A DNA stretch of 64,000 nt from Dichetophora obliterata (GCA_963920525.1 OY986435.1:94871083-94935082), one strand, 5' to 3'. Positions 32,640 to 45,837 are shown, counted from the stretch's first letter. The notes: a model not told the origin generated them from the sequence alone. Numbers and translations are program-made.

Positions 32640-33506
32640 TCAAGTTTTTTTTTGCATTTCATTTGACATTTCTCAATTTCAGACTAATTCAGTTTGAACC
32701 ATGGAATGATACACAATCGAGCAACGCGTAAAAGTTTTTCAGGCTTATTATGAAAATGGACGTTCAAATCAAAATGTATGTGATTTTTTTCGGTCAATCG
32801 TCCAAATGTGCGTACAATCGGAAAAATCGTGCAAAAATTTTAGCAAACCGGGTCTGTAGGAGATGTGAAAACACCAGTGCATGCACGTACAGCTCGTACT
32901 GCAGAAAATATTGCTGCTGTTCGCGATAGTGTGGCTGAAGAGCCGTCCACCTCAACTCGTCGTCGTGCCCAACAATTGCACCTCTCACGCTCGTCGCTGA
33001 TGAACATTATGCATAAAGACTTGCATTTACATGCTTAAAAGGTGCAATTGACTCAAGAACTAAAGCCTCTTGACCATTTCAAGCGTCGTCAATGGTCAGA
33101 ATGGTGGCAAGAAATGGCAACAGTAGATGATAAATTTTCGAAGAAAATCATCTTCAGTGATGAGGCACATTTTCACCTCGTCAATAAGCAGGATTCGTCA
33201 ATAAGCAGAATTGCCGTATTTGGGCAAATGATAATCCAAGTGTGATTGTCGAAAAACCAATGCACCCACAAAGAGTGGCTGTTTGCTGCGGTTTATGGGC
33301 TGGCGGCATCATCGGGCCGTATTGTTTCCAAAATGAGGCCGGTCAGGCATTTACTGTGAATGGTGTTTGCCATTTGGCCGATATTTTGTTCCAAACATAA
33401 TTGAACCATACCAATATTATAATAATAAAAAGAAATGACAATAGTTTCCTAAATAATTTGTGTTTTATTCAAAATCAACATCGGCCCTTAAAATTTAACC
33501 ACCCTT
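32640..33506 (+). mobile_element. rosa-like mariner, 5' terminus lost, 3' part deleted
   Basis: The right terminus, read inverted, starts AAGGGTGGTTAAATTTTAAG and is followed by TA (33507-33508), sharing AAGGGTG with the 24.6-kb element. No matching left terminus was found. The start given is that of the leader before the ATG, not a mapped end. Confidence 0.6.
32701..33400 (+). pseudogene. Mariner (rosa-like) transposase, truncated after the first catalytic Asp
   Basis: ATG 32701 is followed by GAA and TGA (codon 3). IEQRVKVFQAYYENGRSNQN is the N-terminal helix-turn-helix. A frameshift follows within the T-run near 32785. The second DNA-binding region reads TAENIAAVRDSVAEEPSTST and RRRAQQLHLSRSSLMNIM, with a stop near 33037, then VQLTQELKPLDHFKRRQWSE. 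IIFSDEAHFHL carries the first catalytic Asp. About 15 residues of the GYVNKQNCRIW region are rearranged at 33180-33210. After VTVNGVCHLADILFQT the frame stops at 33398, so the second and third catalytic residues are absent. It cannot encode an active enzyme. Confidence 0.82.
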
Positions 33507-33508
33507 TA

Positions 33509-34657
33509 CATGCGAGTCAGAGCTTTGAGGAAAGGCAAAAACAACAACAGGAACAAGGGAACAGTTAGGTGTGCAAAAACCATTTGTGCACAATTTTGTG
33601 CACAAACAAGATGCCGTTAGCAAAAAGGGAAGTTTTGAAGACAATCAGCCTCCTTGGTCATTAGTCGTGAAAGGCAAGGCATCCTTTCCTAAGTACAAGC
33701 TTTGTCAAGCGGTAACCCACTGGTAATATATTAACACACTTGGATACGTTCTTCTTCAAGCGATGGTCGGAAAATAATCTAGTTTTAAGACTTTGGAAAC
33801 ATGCTTTTTCAAGCGGTAATCAAGTGATAACAAAGTTTTAAGACTCTTTATACATGCTTGTTCAAGCGTTAATCGAGAGATAACATAGCATAAGCTAAGT
33901 AAACTAGAATACTGACACTAATTTAACATTTTAACACTCCCATCTATCCCAAATTCCTAACTCGATTCACGGACCAACAAACGTGGCAAATCAGGACATC
34001 GCGGGACAACAGGACAACCGGGTGAAAGAAGTTAAAATTATTAAAAAACTAAATTAATAAATTTATTGATAGTTATAATATAACATAATAACAGAACTGA
34101 ACGCTTGTTAAAAAAATTGTTAAATAATACATTTTTTGGAAAAAAAGGAACTTAAAAACAATAATTAGTTGAATAAATAAAAACTTTTATGCTCTCTTAT
34201 TAATTTAAGTTCAAATGTTTTACTTTAGTAAGAAAATAAATGTTTTATGTTTAATATCCCCATCCAAGAAAGTTCGTTACAAATGGATTGATAAGCTTGA
34301 TTTTCTTTTTAAATCAACTATAGTTAGTCTCCATTACAAAAGTCGCCTAAAATTGCACAAAAATGAATTTCGGGGGACTCCAAAATTAGTTCAGATAAAA
34401 AAAGTATACCAATCGAAATGATTTTTTTTTAATGTCATTTTCTTTTTAATAGTATATTTAATTATTAATTTCGAAATAAAAGTATTGCGAAAATAGCCTT
34501 AAAAACAAAGAAAATCGTATATTTTTTGAAAAGACGCCTGAAGATTTTATAAAAAAAGGTGTTTTTGCAAAATCACGCTCTGGCATATTTTTGCAAATAT
34601 TGTAAGTATATGTGTGCAAAAAAATTTTCATGTATTGCTGGCCTTAAACGCGTTTTT
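33509..34657. other. No gene seen
   Basis: AT-rich with the short minisatellite at 33700-33900. The open frame 34215-34421 is Lys-rich and unsupported. Confidence 0.45.
33700..33900 (+). repeat. Minisatellite, about 53-bp unit, four copies
   Basis: TCAAGCG recurs at 33705, 33756, 33809 and 33862. The last two or three units also share AGTTTTAAGACT and ATGCTT, and spacing is 51-53 bp. Confidence 0.7.
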
Positions 34658-34665
34658 CTCAAAAC

Positions 34666-35140
34666 CATGACTGTTAAATAATGATTACTAAGTCATTAGT
34701 AATTCGATTATATTTTGTAAAATTGTGAAATAATTGATTAAGTACAATTCTTTTCTGTTTGTAATCGTAATCTCATAATTACGATTATAAATTATCAAAA
34801 ATATAAAGATTACTTCAGATTACGAAAATAATCAAAACGAATCAGAAGTAATCAAGAAAAAATAATCTGGCAACTTTTAGACATTATTTTTGATTCTTTT
34901 TGATTAATTCAGTTTAGGCTAAATTTCTTAAAATAATCAGAAAAAATAAAAAATAATTTCTAAAAGTAGTCTGATTATTTTTGATTAGTTTCGTGATTTC
35001 AAGTAATCGAAATTATTTTTTGATTACTTGTAATCAATTACTAATAAAAACATCTCCCTCAAGGATTATATAATAATTATAATTATTTTTAAAATATAAT
35101 CTAATTGATTACTAATCGTTGTCGCAAGTTAACAGCTATG
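34666..35140. mobile_element. hAT/P-type miniature element, 475 bp, 8-bp TSD, TAATC-rich
   Basis: CTCAAAAC flanks both sides (34658-34665 and 35141-35148). The ends read CATGACTGTTAA and, inverted, CATAGCTGTTAA, and both continue to ATTAGTAATnnGATTATATTTT-like sequence over about 50 bp. The interior is unusually rich in GATTA/TAATC (more than 20 occurrences on the two strands). No coding frame. An 8-bp duplication fits hAT or P; the ends do not decide between them. Confidence 0.72.
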
Positions 35141-35261
35141 CTCAAAACCATGTTTTCGAAGTCGGTGATCACTGTAACTTTAGAATGGTTTTACCGATCA
35201 GTTTGAAATTTCTTCAATTTTTTTATACGTGATTGTCCTCCTGATGTACGAAAAAGATGAT

Positions 35262-35483
35262 CAGCCCTATCGGGAATAATTTTTCACACGGAATTGAAAA
35301 AGGGACTTTTAATTTTTAAAATAAATCTCAAGAACATTTTGAACATTTTTAATGGAAATTTGTTGATAAATCGTTGATGAACAAATTTGCATTAAAAATT
35401 TTCAAAATTTTCTTGAGCTTTATCTTAAAAATGCAAACTCCCCTTTTCGATTCCGCATGAACAATTATTCCCGATAGTGCTGA
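35262..35483. repeat. Large hairpin, arms about 103 bp, loop about 16 bp
   Basis: The left arm from CAGCCCTATCGGGAATAAT (35262) to AATTTGTT (35364) is matched by the inverted right arm 35381-35483, with roughly 80-85% pairing. The centre is GATAAATCGTTGATG. No flanking duplication is evident. Confidence 0.82.
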
Positions 35484-36961
35484 ATAATATCCAAAGAAAT
35501 AGTAAAAATTTAGCTTGCATTTAAAAAAAATGTTGATAGCATGTGAATAACAACAGTAAGTTCTACTCTCCAAAAGTAAGAAATATAAGCATAAAATAAA
35601 ACTTCATTAAGACTCAAGTTTGTAAAACTGTTATTAAAAAAATAAAAGTATTTTTCCACTTTTATGTGGTTTGAAATCCAATAAAAAACATATTCAAATT
35701 ATGCACAAACAAAAAAATTAACAAAAATTCTAATTTAGCAAAACCTCTTCTCTCAATTCCACTGCCTAAAACTGTTAACTTACTTACACAAAACAAAAAC
35801 AATTGTTGATCGAGGGACTTAGAAAATATTTGTTGTAAAAATATTCTGTTATTTTCATCAAACGAGAGATTCAATTTTGTCCAGCTAGCTTGTTTTAGAC
35901 GCAACACCGTGCGAAAATGGAGAGTACTCGTAGTATCACGAAATGATACTGCATTTAAGCGAATTTATAAACATTTGTTAAATGTAGAAAATGTAATTGA
36001 TTTATTGAACAATTTTGAATTAGACAGTCAGGACTAAAGAATGTTTGCGATATTTTGCTTTTTACTTTAAAGGGAGGTTCTAGTAGAAATCGACGGAAAA
36101 GTTTTGTTTTTCTTTTTTTACTTTATTTTCATCCTTAGGATCTTGAAAATATATAGCCGAAAGGATATTTCCCTATCTAATTTATTTTACGAGTCATAGC
36201 GTATTACACAAGAGAGTGCGTCGGCCGAAAAAAAAGGTACAAAAATACATTTTTTTCAGCGCTGTACACGATTCTGCTTCAACGACTCTACCGATTTCGA
36301 TGTTTGATGGCTCAAATTAAAGCTTACTCAATTTAAGTGGCCTTCAGGAAGCGTTTTTTTCCAAAAAAATTTATTATCATTATTTTTTTAACGTTAAAGC
36401 AAAAGAAAAAAAGAGGAAAAACAGGGTTTTTTCAAAGGGCTGTCATTTTTTCAAGAGTTTTATTAAAATCGGAAATCTACAAGACCCTCCCAATTTCATC
36501 TAGGTTAATAATTTTTTTGGTTTTTTCATATCAGATCATTTGGCACGGCTGTATAGTGTACTGCGCACATCGGCTATCGCCACGCACTGCTTTGATCAGC
36601 GGGACCTTCAGCCGCCATTTTGAATTATTTTTCATCGAAAAAATTGTATAATGTTCTTGGAATATACACTGATAAATGCAACAAAAGATTTTTCAAAAAA
36701 GATTTACGTTCGCTCAAAAAAATCCTGAAATTACGTTACGTTTCTTCTAAAACCTTCCCTTAACTTTAGTTTTTAATAATTTCTAATAAAGTTTTTTGGT
36801 TGAATTAAAACAAAGATATTTTTTAACTTTTCTTTATTAATGTTATGTTATGTGACAAAAAGTATCCGCCAAATAATTTTTTTTTTGAAAATTCTATAAA
36901 AAAAAAACTACTGGATATTTTCCTAAATTTCTTTTTTTATTTGAAAGTACAATCCTTCCGG
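35484..36961. other. No gene seen
   Basis: AT-rich sequence. Open frames at 35662-35907 and 36337-36651 lack recognisable motifs. A GC-richer patch lies at 36540-36615. Confidence 0.45.
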
Positions 36962-37969
36962 TTAATAATGGAAAATAATTTCATTCAAATGGCTGCCTCG
37001 GCTGGCCATGCAGTAGCCTACACGATCGGTCCAATTTTTAAGCACATTATCGATTGTGTGCAGCTGTATTTCACCAATGGCTTCACGAATATTGTCCTTC
37101 AAAGCGCAGCTTCGAGGTGGCCAAACGACATCAGCTCTGCGGCTGATAATGCGATCTTCAAAAACAGGGCGCAAAACATCGAGTGTAGCTTCGGCTGTGT
37201 GGCATGTAGCGCCGTCCTGTTGAAGCCAAATGTTGCCAATATCCTCCTCTTCAATTTTTTTTGAACAAAATTTCGTTCAACATGTCCCGATAACGATCGC
37301 CATTGACTGTAACGGCCACTTCTTGCTCATTTTCGAAGAAAAATGGCCCAATTATGCCTCTGGACCAAAATCCGCACCAAACAGTGACTCGTTTTGGGTG
37401 CAGCGGCTTTTCAATGTATGCGTGCGGGTTTTCTGTGCCCCAAATGCGACAATTTTGCTTGTTTACATACCCGCCAAGATCAAAATGAGCTTCATCTGAA
37501 AATATGATTTTTTTGGCAAAATCGGCATCTTCTGTAAGTCGATCGCAGGCCCACTTGGCGAAGCGAAAACGCATTGGATGGTCAGTTGGCTTCAACTCCT
37601 GAACCAATTGGACTTTGTATGGCGTCATACCAAGGTCTTTATGCAAAATTCGTCTCAATGATGTCTCCGAAATGTTCAATTGTTGAGAACGACGGTGAAT
37701 TGATGTTGATGGCGCTTCACGCACACTTTCTGCCACAGCAGCAATATTCTCGGGTGTACGCACTGCTTTTGGCTTTTCACGCTTTGGTTTATCGATGAGG
37801 ATGCCAGTTTCTTTCACTTTTTCACAAGATAACGAACATACGGAGCTGACGGTGCTTCTCTTCTTCCAAAATCCGTACGCAATTTTCGCACACATTCTGC
37901 AACATTACCATGATTTTCATAGTAATGTCGCAATATTTCCCAGCGTTGTTCAAGCGTATACACAACCAT
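36962..37969 (-). pseudogene. Mariner (rosa-like) transposase, most complete copy, two frameshifts and a core deletion
   Basis: Minus strand, ATG 37969-37967. VVYTLEQRWEILRHYYENHG and CVRKLRTDFGRREAP form the N-terminal helix-turn-helix. A frameshift near 37815-37825 follows. TPENIAAVAESVREAPSTSI and HRRSQQLNISETSLRRIL make the second. IIFSDEAHFDLGGYVNKQNC holds the first Asp and RVTVWCGFWSRGIIGPFFF the strand after it. An extra base in an eight-A run (37255-37262, T on the plus strand) shifts the frame. The second Asp follows in LQQDGATCHT. After VVWPPRSC about 30 residues, including the third Asp, are missing, and the protein resumes at ALKDNIREAIGEI, ending SRGSHLNEIIFHY. Termini were not identified. 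Confidence 0.87.
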
Positions 37970-38160
37970 ATTCGTTCAGCGGAAGGATAAAATGTACATG
38001 ACAAAAAAGTTTTTGTTTTAATTTTTGTTTCAAATATAAAATATGTTACTTGAGATTGGCCTTGGAGGAGTGACCAAACATGTTATAAGTGAAAAATTAG
38101 TTTTTGAAAAGGAGTTTTTTTGCGTAACTTTAACCACAGATATCCATATAATTCAATTTT

Positions 38161-41078
38161 ATATAATATAATATAATATAATATAATATAATATAATATA
38201 ATATAATATAATATAATATAATATAATATAATATAATATAATATAATATAATATAATATAATATAATATAATATAATATAATATAATATAATATAATATA
38301 ATATAATATAATATAATATAATATAATATAATATAATATAATATAATATAATATAATATAATATAATATAATATAATATAATATAATATAATATAATATA
38401 ATATAATATAATATAATATAATATAATATAATATAATATAATATAATATAATATAATATAATATAATATAATATAATATAATATAATATAATATAATATA
38501 ATATAATATAATATAATATAATATAATATAATATAATATAATATAATATAATATAATATAATATAATATAATATAATATAATATAATATAATATAATATA
38601 ATATAATATAATATAATATAATATAATATAATATAATATAATATAATATAATATAATATAATATAATATAATATAATATAATATAATATAATATAATATA
38701 ATATAATATAATATAATATAATATAATATAATATAATATAATATAATATAATATAATATAATATAATATAATATAATATAATATAATATAATATAATATA
38801 ATATAATATAATATAATATAATATAATATAATATAATATAATATAATATAATATAATATAATATAATATAATATAATATAATATAATATAATATAATATA
38901 ATATAATATAATATAATATAATATAATATAATATAATATAATATAATATAATATAATATAATATAATATAATATAATATAATATAATATAATATAATATA
39001 ATATAATATAATATAATATAATATAATATAATATAATATAATATAATATAATATAATATAATATAATATAATATAATATAATATAATATAATATAATATA
39101 ATATAATATAATATAATATAATATAATATAATATAATATAATATAATATAATATAATATAATATAATATAATATAATATAATATAATATAATATAATATA
39201 ATATAATATAATATAATATAATATAATATAATATAATATAATATAATATAATATAATATAATATAATATAATATAATATAATATAATATAATATAATATA
39301 ATATAATATAATATAATATAATATAATATAATATAATATAATATAATATAATATAATATAATATAATATAATATAATATAATATAATATAATATAATATA
39401 ATATAATATAATATAATATAATATAATATAATATAATATAATATAATATAATATAATATAATATAATATAATATAATATAATATAATATAATATAATATA
39501 ATATAATATAATATAATATAATATAATATAATATAATATAATATAATATAATATAATATAATATAATATAATATAATATAATATAATATAATATAATATA
39601 ATATAATATAATATAATATAATATAATATAATATAATATAATATAATATAATATAATATAATATAATATAATATAATATAATATAATATAATATAATATA
39701 ATATAATATAATATAATATAATATAATATAATATAATATAATATAATATAATATAATATAATATAATATAATATAATATAATATAATATAATATAATATA
39801 ATATAATATAATATAATATAATATAATATAATATAATATAATATAATATAATATAATATAATATAATATAATATAATATAATATAATATAATATAATATA
39901 ATATAATATAATATAATATAATATAATATAATATAATATAATATAATATAATATAATATAATATAATATAATATAATATAATATAATATAATATAATATA
40001 ATATAATATAATATAATATAATATAATATAATATAATATAATATAATATAATATAATATAATATAATATAATATAATATAATATAATATAATATAATATA
40101 ATATAATATAATATAATATAATATAATATAATATAATATAATATAATATAATATAATATAATATAATATAATATAATATAATATAATATAATATAATATA
40201 ATATAATATAATATAATATAATATAATATAATATAATATAATATAATATAATATAATATAATATAATATAATATAATATAATATAATATAATATAATATA
40301 ATATAATATAATATAATATAATATAATATAATATAATATAATATAATATAATATAATATAATATAATATAATATAATATAATATAATATAATATAATATA
40401 ATATAATATAATATAATATAATATAATATAATATAATATAATATAATATAATATAATATAATATAATATAATATAATATAATATAATATAATATAATATA
40501 ATATAATATAATATAATATAATATAATATAATATAATATAATATAATATAATATAATATAATATAATATAATATAATATAATATAATATAATATAATATA
40601 ATATAATATAATATAATATAATATAATATAATATAATATAATATAATATAATATAATATAATATAATATAATATAATATAATATAATATAATATAATATA
40701 ATATAATATAATATAATATAATATAATATAATATAATATAATATAATATAATATAATATAATATAATATAATATAATATAATATAATATAATATAATATA
40801 ATATAATATAATATAATATAATATAATATAATATAATATAATATAATATAATATAATATAATATAATATAATATAATATAATATAATATAATATAATATA
40901 ATATAATATAATATAATATAATATAATATAATATAATATAATATAATATAATATAATATAATATAATATAATATAATATAATATAATATAATATAATATA
41001 ATATAATATAATATAATATAATATAATATAATATAATATAATATAATATAATATTATATAATATAATATAATATAATA
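38161..41078. repeat. (TATAA)n satellite array 1, about 2.9 kb, near-perfect
   Basis: About 583 head-to-tail copies of the 5-bp unit. The only change I see is one A-to-T substitution near 41055. The phase stays constant along the array. The apparent 987-residue minus-strand frame arises because the unit has no stop codon in any frame of that strand. Confidence 0.98.
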
Positions 41079-41529
41079 AGGGTATTCATGCAAATGGGCA
41101 ATACCCTTATAAATGGTATAAGCAGTATAAGTTTATCAGAATTATAAATGAACTGTCAAATTTGTATGGAGAAGCCTTTGCACATACTAGATATATTTGC
41201 CCTTCGACTTAGTTGAGCAATCGAGGTGGCAAACTTTTATAATCAATCAGCTGTTTTCGTTTTTCAAAATAATTAATTTCCTATTAGAAGCCGGCAAAAA
41301 GGCAATGAAGAGGTAAAAATTTGTGAATTAGAGCAAAAGTAACATATATTTAATTGAAAATTACAACTAAAAAACTTATTGACAATATATGGAACATATG
41401 ACAATACATTGCAGATGAAATTATATGCAACGAATGAAATATCGACCTTAAGGGCTGTTCATACAACCTGCTTGATAAAAATAACTAATTGCTCAGATTA
41501 TAAGATTGCCACATTGCATGAATACCCTT
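41078..41529. mobile_element. Miniature element inside the TATAA array, 452 bp
   Basis: The ends are inverted repeats AAGGGTATTCATGCAA (left) and the same inverted (right), continuing to a GGCAAT word. The satellite phase is the same on both sides (both arrays have ATATAATATA starting at positions ending in 1), so element plus duplication must be a multiple of 5. With these borders the duplication is 3 or 8 bp; AATATAAT fits 8, as in hAT elements. The interior has no coding frame. Confidence 0.75.
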
Positions 41530-41530
41530 A

Positions 41531-43132
41531 ATATAATATAATATAATATAATATAATATAATATAATATAATATAATATAATATAATATAATATAATATA
41601 ATATAATATAATATAATATAATATAATATAATATAATATAATATAATATAATATAATATAATATAATATAATATAATATAATATAATATAATATAATATA
41701 ATATAATATAATATAATATAATATAATATAATATAATATAATATAATATAATATAATATAATATAATATAATATAATATAATATAATATAATATAATATA
41801 ATATAATATAATATAATATAATATAATATAATATAATATAATATAATATAATATAATATAATATAATATAATATAATATAATATAATATAATATAATATA
41901 ATATAATATAATATAATATAATATAATATAATATAATATAATATAATATAATATAATATAATATAATATAATATAATATAATATAATATAATATAATATA
42001 ATATAATATAATATAATATAATATAATATAATATAATATAATATAATATAATATAATATAATATAATATAATATAATATAATATAATATAATATAATATA
42101 ATATAATATAATATAATATAATATAATATAATATAATATAATATAATATAATATAATATAATATAATATAATATAATATAATATAATATAATATAATATA
42201 ATATAATATAATATAATATAATATAATATAATATAATATAATATAATATAATATAATATAATATAATATAATATAATATAATATAATATAATATAATATA
42301 ATATAATATAATATAATATAATATAATATAATATAATATAATATAATATAATATAATATAATATAATATAATATAATATAATATAATATAATATAATATA
42401 ATATAATATAATATAATATAATATAATATAATATAATATAATATAATATAATATAATATAATATAATATAATATAATATAATATAATATAATATAATATA
42501 ATATAATATAATATAATATAATATAATATAATATAATATAATATAATATAATATAATATAATATAATATAATATAATATAATATAATATAATATAATATA
42601 ATATAATATAATATAATATAATATAATATAATATAATATAATATAATATAATATAATATAATATAATATAATATAATATAATATAATATAATATAATATA
42701 ATATAATATAATATAATATAATATAATATAATATAATATAATATAATATAATATAATATAATATAATATAATATAATATAATATAATATAATATAATATA
42801 ATATAATATAATATAATATAATATAATATAATATAATATAATATAATATAATATAATATAATATAATATAATATAATATAATATAATATAATATAATATA
42901 ATATAATATAATATAATATAATATAATATAATATAATATAATATAATATAATATAATATAATATAATATAATATAATATAATATAATATAATATAATATA
43001 ATATAATATAATATAATATAATATAATATAATATAATATAATATAATATAATATAATATAATATAATATAATATAATATAATATAATATAATATAATATA
43101 ATATAATATAATATAATATAATATAATATAAT
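41531..43132. repeat. (TATAA)n satellite array 2, about 1.6 kb, perfect
   Basis: About 320 copies without a visible error, in the same phase and orientation as array 1. Arrays 1 and 2 are one array split by the miniature element. Confidence 0.98.
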
Positions 43133-43149
43133 CTATATATATAAAAATG

Positions 43150-43206
43150 GATGTATGTATGTGGGTATGTGGGTATGTGGGTATGTGGGTATGTGGGTAT
43201 GTGGCT
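43150..43206 (+). repeat. (GGTATGTG)n microsatellite
   Basis: Six near-perfect copies of the 8-bp unit, preceded by ATGTATGTATGT. Confidence 0.9.
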
Positions 43207-45439
43207 ATATCACGTATAGACTCCAAAACCGCTGAACCGGTCTTTATGAAATTTTCAGGGAAAATAAAGCCACATCTTGAGAGTGTTCCTGTGAGGTTTT
43301 AAAACGATTGGAGAAAGGGGCGTGGTACCTCCCATACAAGCCAAATTTGCTCCATCGATCACAAACAAAAAAAAAAGAAAAATATTTCACGGTTTCAATC
43401 GTAAAAAACTAAGATTTGGTGATTTTGTTCAGATAGTTACTGTCGGTAACTGTACAAAAAATGGGCGTGGTCGTTATATAAATACGCCCACTTTTTCGAA
43501 ATCATGGCAATTCCGGAGTTCTGCACATTTTTACAGTGAAACTTGCTGTTTAGGTACGAACACAATTTATAAATGTTTTCACGCCCACTTTTAACGCCCA
43601 CAAATCAATATCTATATATATATAAAGCAAAACGATGTGTGTCTGGTAGTGTGATGTCTATAGACTCCAAAACTACTGAACCGATTGACCTGGAATTTTG
43701 GCAGTCGATTTGTTTCAGGTACGAGATGGTTGAGGAAAAAAATTTGCCACACCCCCCTTTTACCGCCCCAAATCAAAAAAAATGTTACATTTCAGTTGGT
43801 TTGGGTCGTATATGGCTAAAATTTTGTAATTTAGTATGTACGGTTACTGTCGACAACTGTCCTAAAAATGGGTTTCCACGCCCCCTTTTACCGCCCACAA
43901 ATAAATGAAAATGGTTTATTTCAGACGGTTTTGGTCGTATAAGACCTAAATTTGGTACTTTGGTTTGTGAAGTTACTGACAGTAACTGTACGAAAAATTG
44001 GTTTCCACGCCCCCTTTTGCGCCCACAAATCAGTGAAAATGCTATATTTCATGCAGTTTTGGCCGTATGAGACTAACATATGATACTTAAGTTTATATGG
44101 TTACTTTCGGCAATTGTACTAAAAAAGGGCGTCATCGCTATATAGCCACACCCACTTTTTAAGAAACCATCAAAATTGACTACTGGGTCGATTGAGCTAA
44201 AATGTTGGCTTAGTTTGTACGGTTACTGTTAGCAACTGTACTAAAAATTGATCTCCACGCCCCCCTTTTACCGCCCACAAACCAATGAAAACGTTTTATT
44301 TCAACGGTTTGGGTCGTATTAGACAAAAATTTTGTAATTCAGTACATATGGTTACTCTCGGCAAGTGCACTATCAATAGGCCTGCCCTACTTTAGTTTAA
44401 CTCACTTTTCGGGGAATTAGCGTCCAGTGAAGTAAAGTGCGCCAGGCTTAACCTAAATTGAGCTGAAATTTGGGCAGTCGATTTGTTTCGATTACGAGAT
44501 GGCTCAAGGGAAATATTTTACCGCACCCCTTTTTACCGCTTGCAAAACAACAAAAATGCTATATTTCGCACGGTTTTGATCGTATTAGACTAAAATGTGG
44601 TTATTTAGTGCACATGGCTACTTTCGGCAGCTATACTGAAAATGGTGAATATATTTGACATTTCTTGACATTTTCGTGTATGGCAGTGTATGGCAGTAAG
44701 GCGGTCTGTGGCAGAACAACGTTTGCCGAGGTGATAGATTGTTCCTGTGAGGTTTGGTAACGTTTGGACGAGGGGGCGTGGTTCCTCCCATACAAGCCAA
44801 ATTTGCGCTATCGACCACAAACCAAATAAGGGATATATATCAGACGGTTTCGATCGTAAAAACTAAGATATTATCATTTTGTTCAGATGGTAACTGTCAG
44901 TAACTGTACAAAAATCACTTTTTCGTCGCAATTTATATACGCCCACTTTTTCGAAATCATGGCAATTCCGGAGTTCTACACATTTTTATACTGAAACTTG
45001 CTGTGTAGGTGCTCCAAGAGGCAGTCACGATACATAAATGTTTTCACGCCCACTTTTAGCGCCCACAAATCAATATCTGTACATATAAAAATGAATCGTG
45101 ATTTGTTCGGATGCTTAAAACTTGAAAACGACTAGACCAAATAGGATACTTCCTTCTACTGGTTTGTTCGTAACTGCTACGCAAATGTTTAGGAAAAAAG
45201 TAATGCCACACCCCTTTTATCGCCCACAAATCAATAAAAATGCTATATTTAAGAAGGTTTTGGTCGTATTAAGTTAAAATTTGGTAAATAAGTTCTATTG
45301 GTCCGTTTTATTGGTCCGATTGAGCTCAAATTTTGTAAGTGGCTTTGCTTTGAGTACGAGATGGTTTAAGAAGAAATGCCACACCTTCTTTTACCTCCCA
45401 TTAATATAAAAACAATTTGTGTTATCGAATAGCGTTATG
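43207..45439 (+). repeat. Composite minisatellite block, units of about 130 bp
   Basis: Units carry GGTCGTATnAGAC, GGTTACTGTCGGCAACTGTA and CACGCCCCCTTTTACCGCCC followed by ACAAATCAATGAAAATG. Adjacent ones are about 130 bp apart (for example GCCCACAAA near 43893 and 44022). A longer segment at 43283-43620 (TTCCTGTGAGG...CAATATCT) recurs at 44740-45085, about 1.46 kb away, showing a higher-order duplication. No gene; the open frames here follow the repeat. Confidence 0.75.
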
Positions 45440-45443
45440 GGTT

Positions 45444-45656
45444 TGTAGTGTTATCTTATTATTACATTTTAATATTGTTTCAATTGTATGTAAAACACTT
45501 TGTTTTAAAACCACTTAGTTTTTAAGTTCTTTTTGTATTTTTTAGAATTAAGTTTTCATATTTTAAATGTATAAAAATATTTCAAAAAGAACTTAAAAAC
45601 TAAGTGGTTTTAAAACAAAGTGTTTTACATACAATTGAAACAATATTAAAATGTAA
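45444..45656 (+). repeat. Truncated LTR copy A plus inverted LTR piece (snapback)
   Basis: Copy A starts TGTAGTGTTATC and follows the LTR to TTTCAAAA (about 45588). It then turns into the exact inverse of its own positions 45465-45533, ending ATTAAAATGTAA at 45656. The two form a stem of about 70 bp with a loop of about 55 nt. Confidence 0.9.
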
Positions 45657-45837
45657 TGTAGTGTTATCTTATTATTACATTTTAATATTGTTTCAATTGT
45701 ATGTAAAACACTTTGTTTTAAAACCACTTAGTTTTTAAGTTCTTTTTGTATTTTTTAGAATTAAGTTTTCATATTTTAAATGTATAAAAATATTTCAAAA
45801 TTTTTTATTATCTAATAAATTATTATTCAAACAATAA
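45657..45837 (+). repeat. Truncated LTR copy B
   Basis: Starts TGTAGTGTTATC and matches the LTR up to ATTCAAACA, with an ATT duplication and one change in the T-run, then ends in ATAA directly before the next LTR start. It lacks the last 35 bp or so of the LTR. Confidence 0.88.

Noticed and set aside
36845..37264. Plus-strand frames of 139, 89 and 104 codons near 36.3-37.5 kb
   Set aside because: Two of them are the antisense of the minus-strand mariner transposase; the third (36337-36651) has no motif.
38130..41093. 987-residue open frame on the minus strand (and similar ones at 41493-43226, 52138-52644 and 57464-62842)
   Set aside because: Pure by-product of the TATAA satellite, which has no stop in any minus-strand frame. 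The predicted proteins contain only L, Y and I repeats and no start context or domain.
41078..41529. Reading the element in the TATAA array as a TA-duplicating Tc1/mariner miniature (AGGGTATTC ends)
   Set aside because: The preserved 5-bp phase across the element is incompatible with a 2-bp duplication for those borders.
38161..43132. TATAA array as a cluster of real promoters
   Set aside because: No gene, initiator or transcript evidence is visible; TATAA words alone are not enough.
43150..43206. CRISPR-like array in the short repeats
   Set aside because: The repeats are contiguous with no spacers, and the context is eukaryotic. No CRISPR array exists anywhere in the window.
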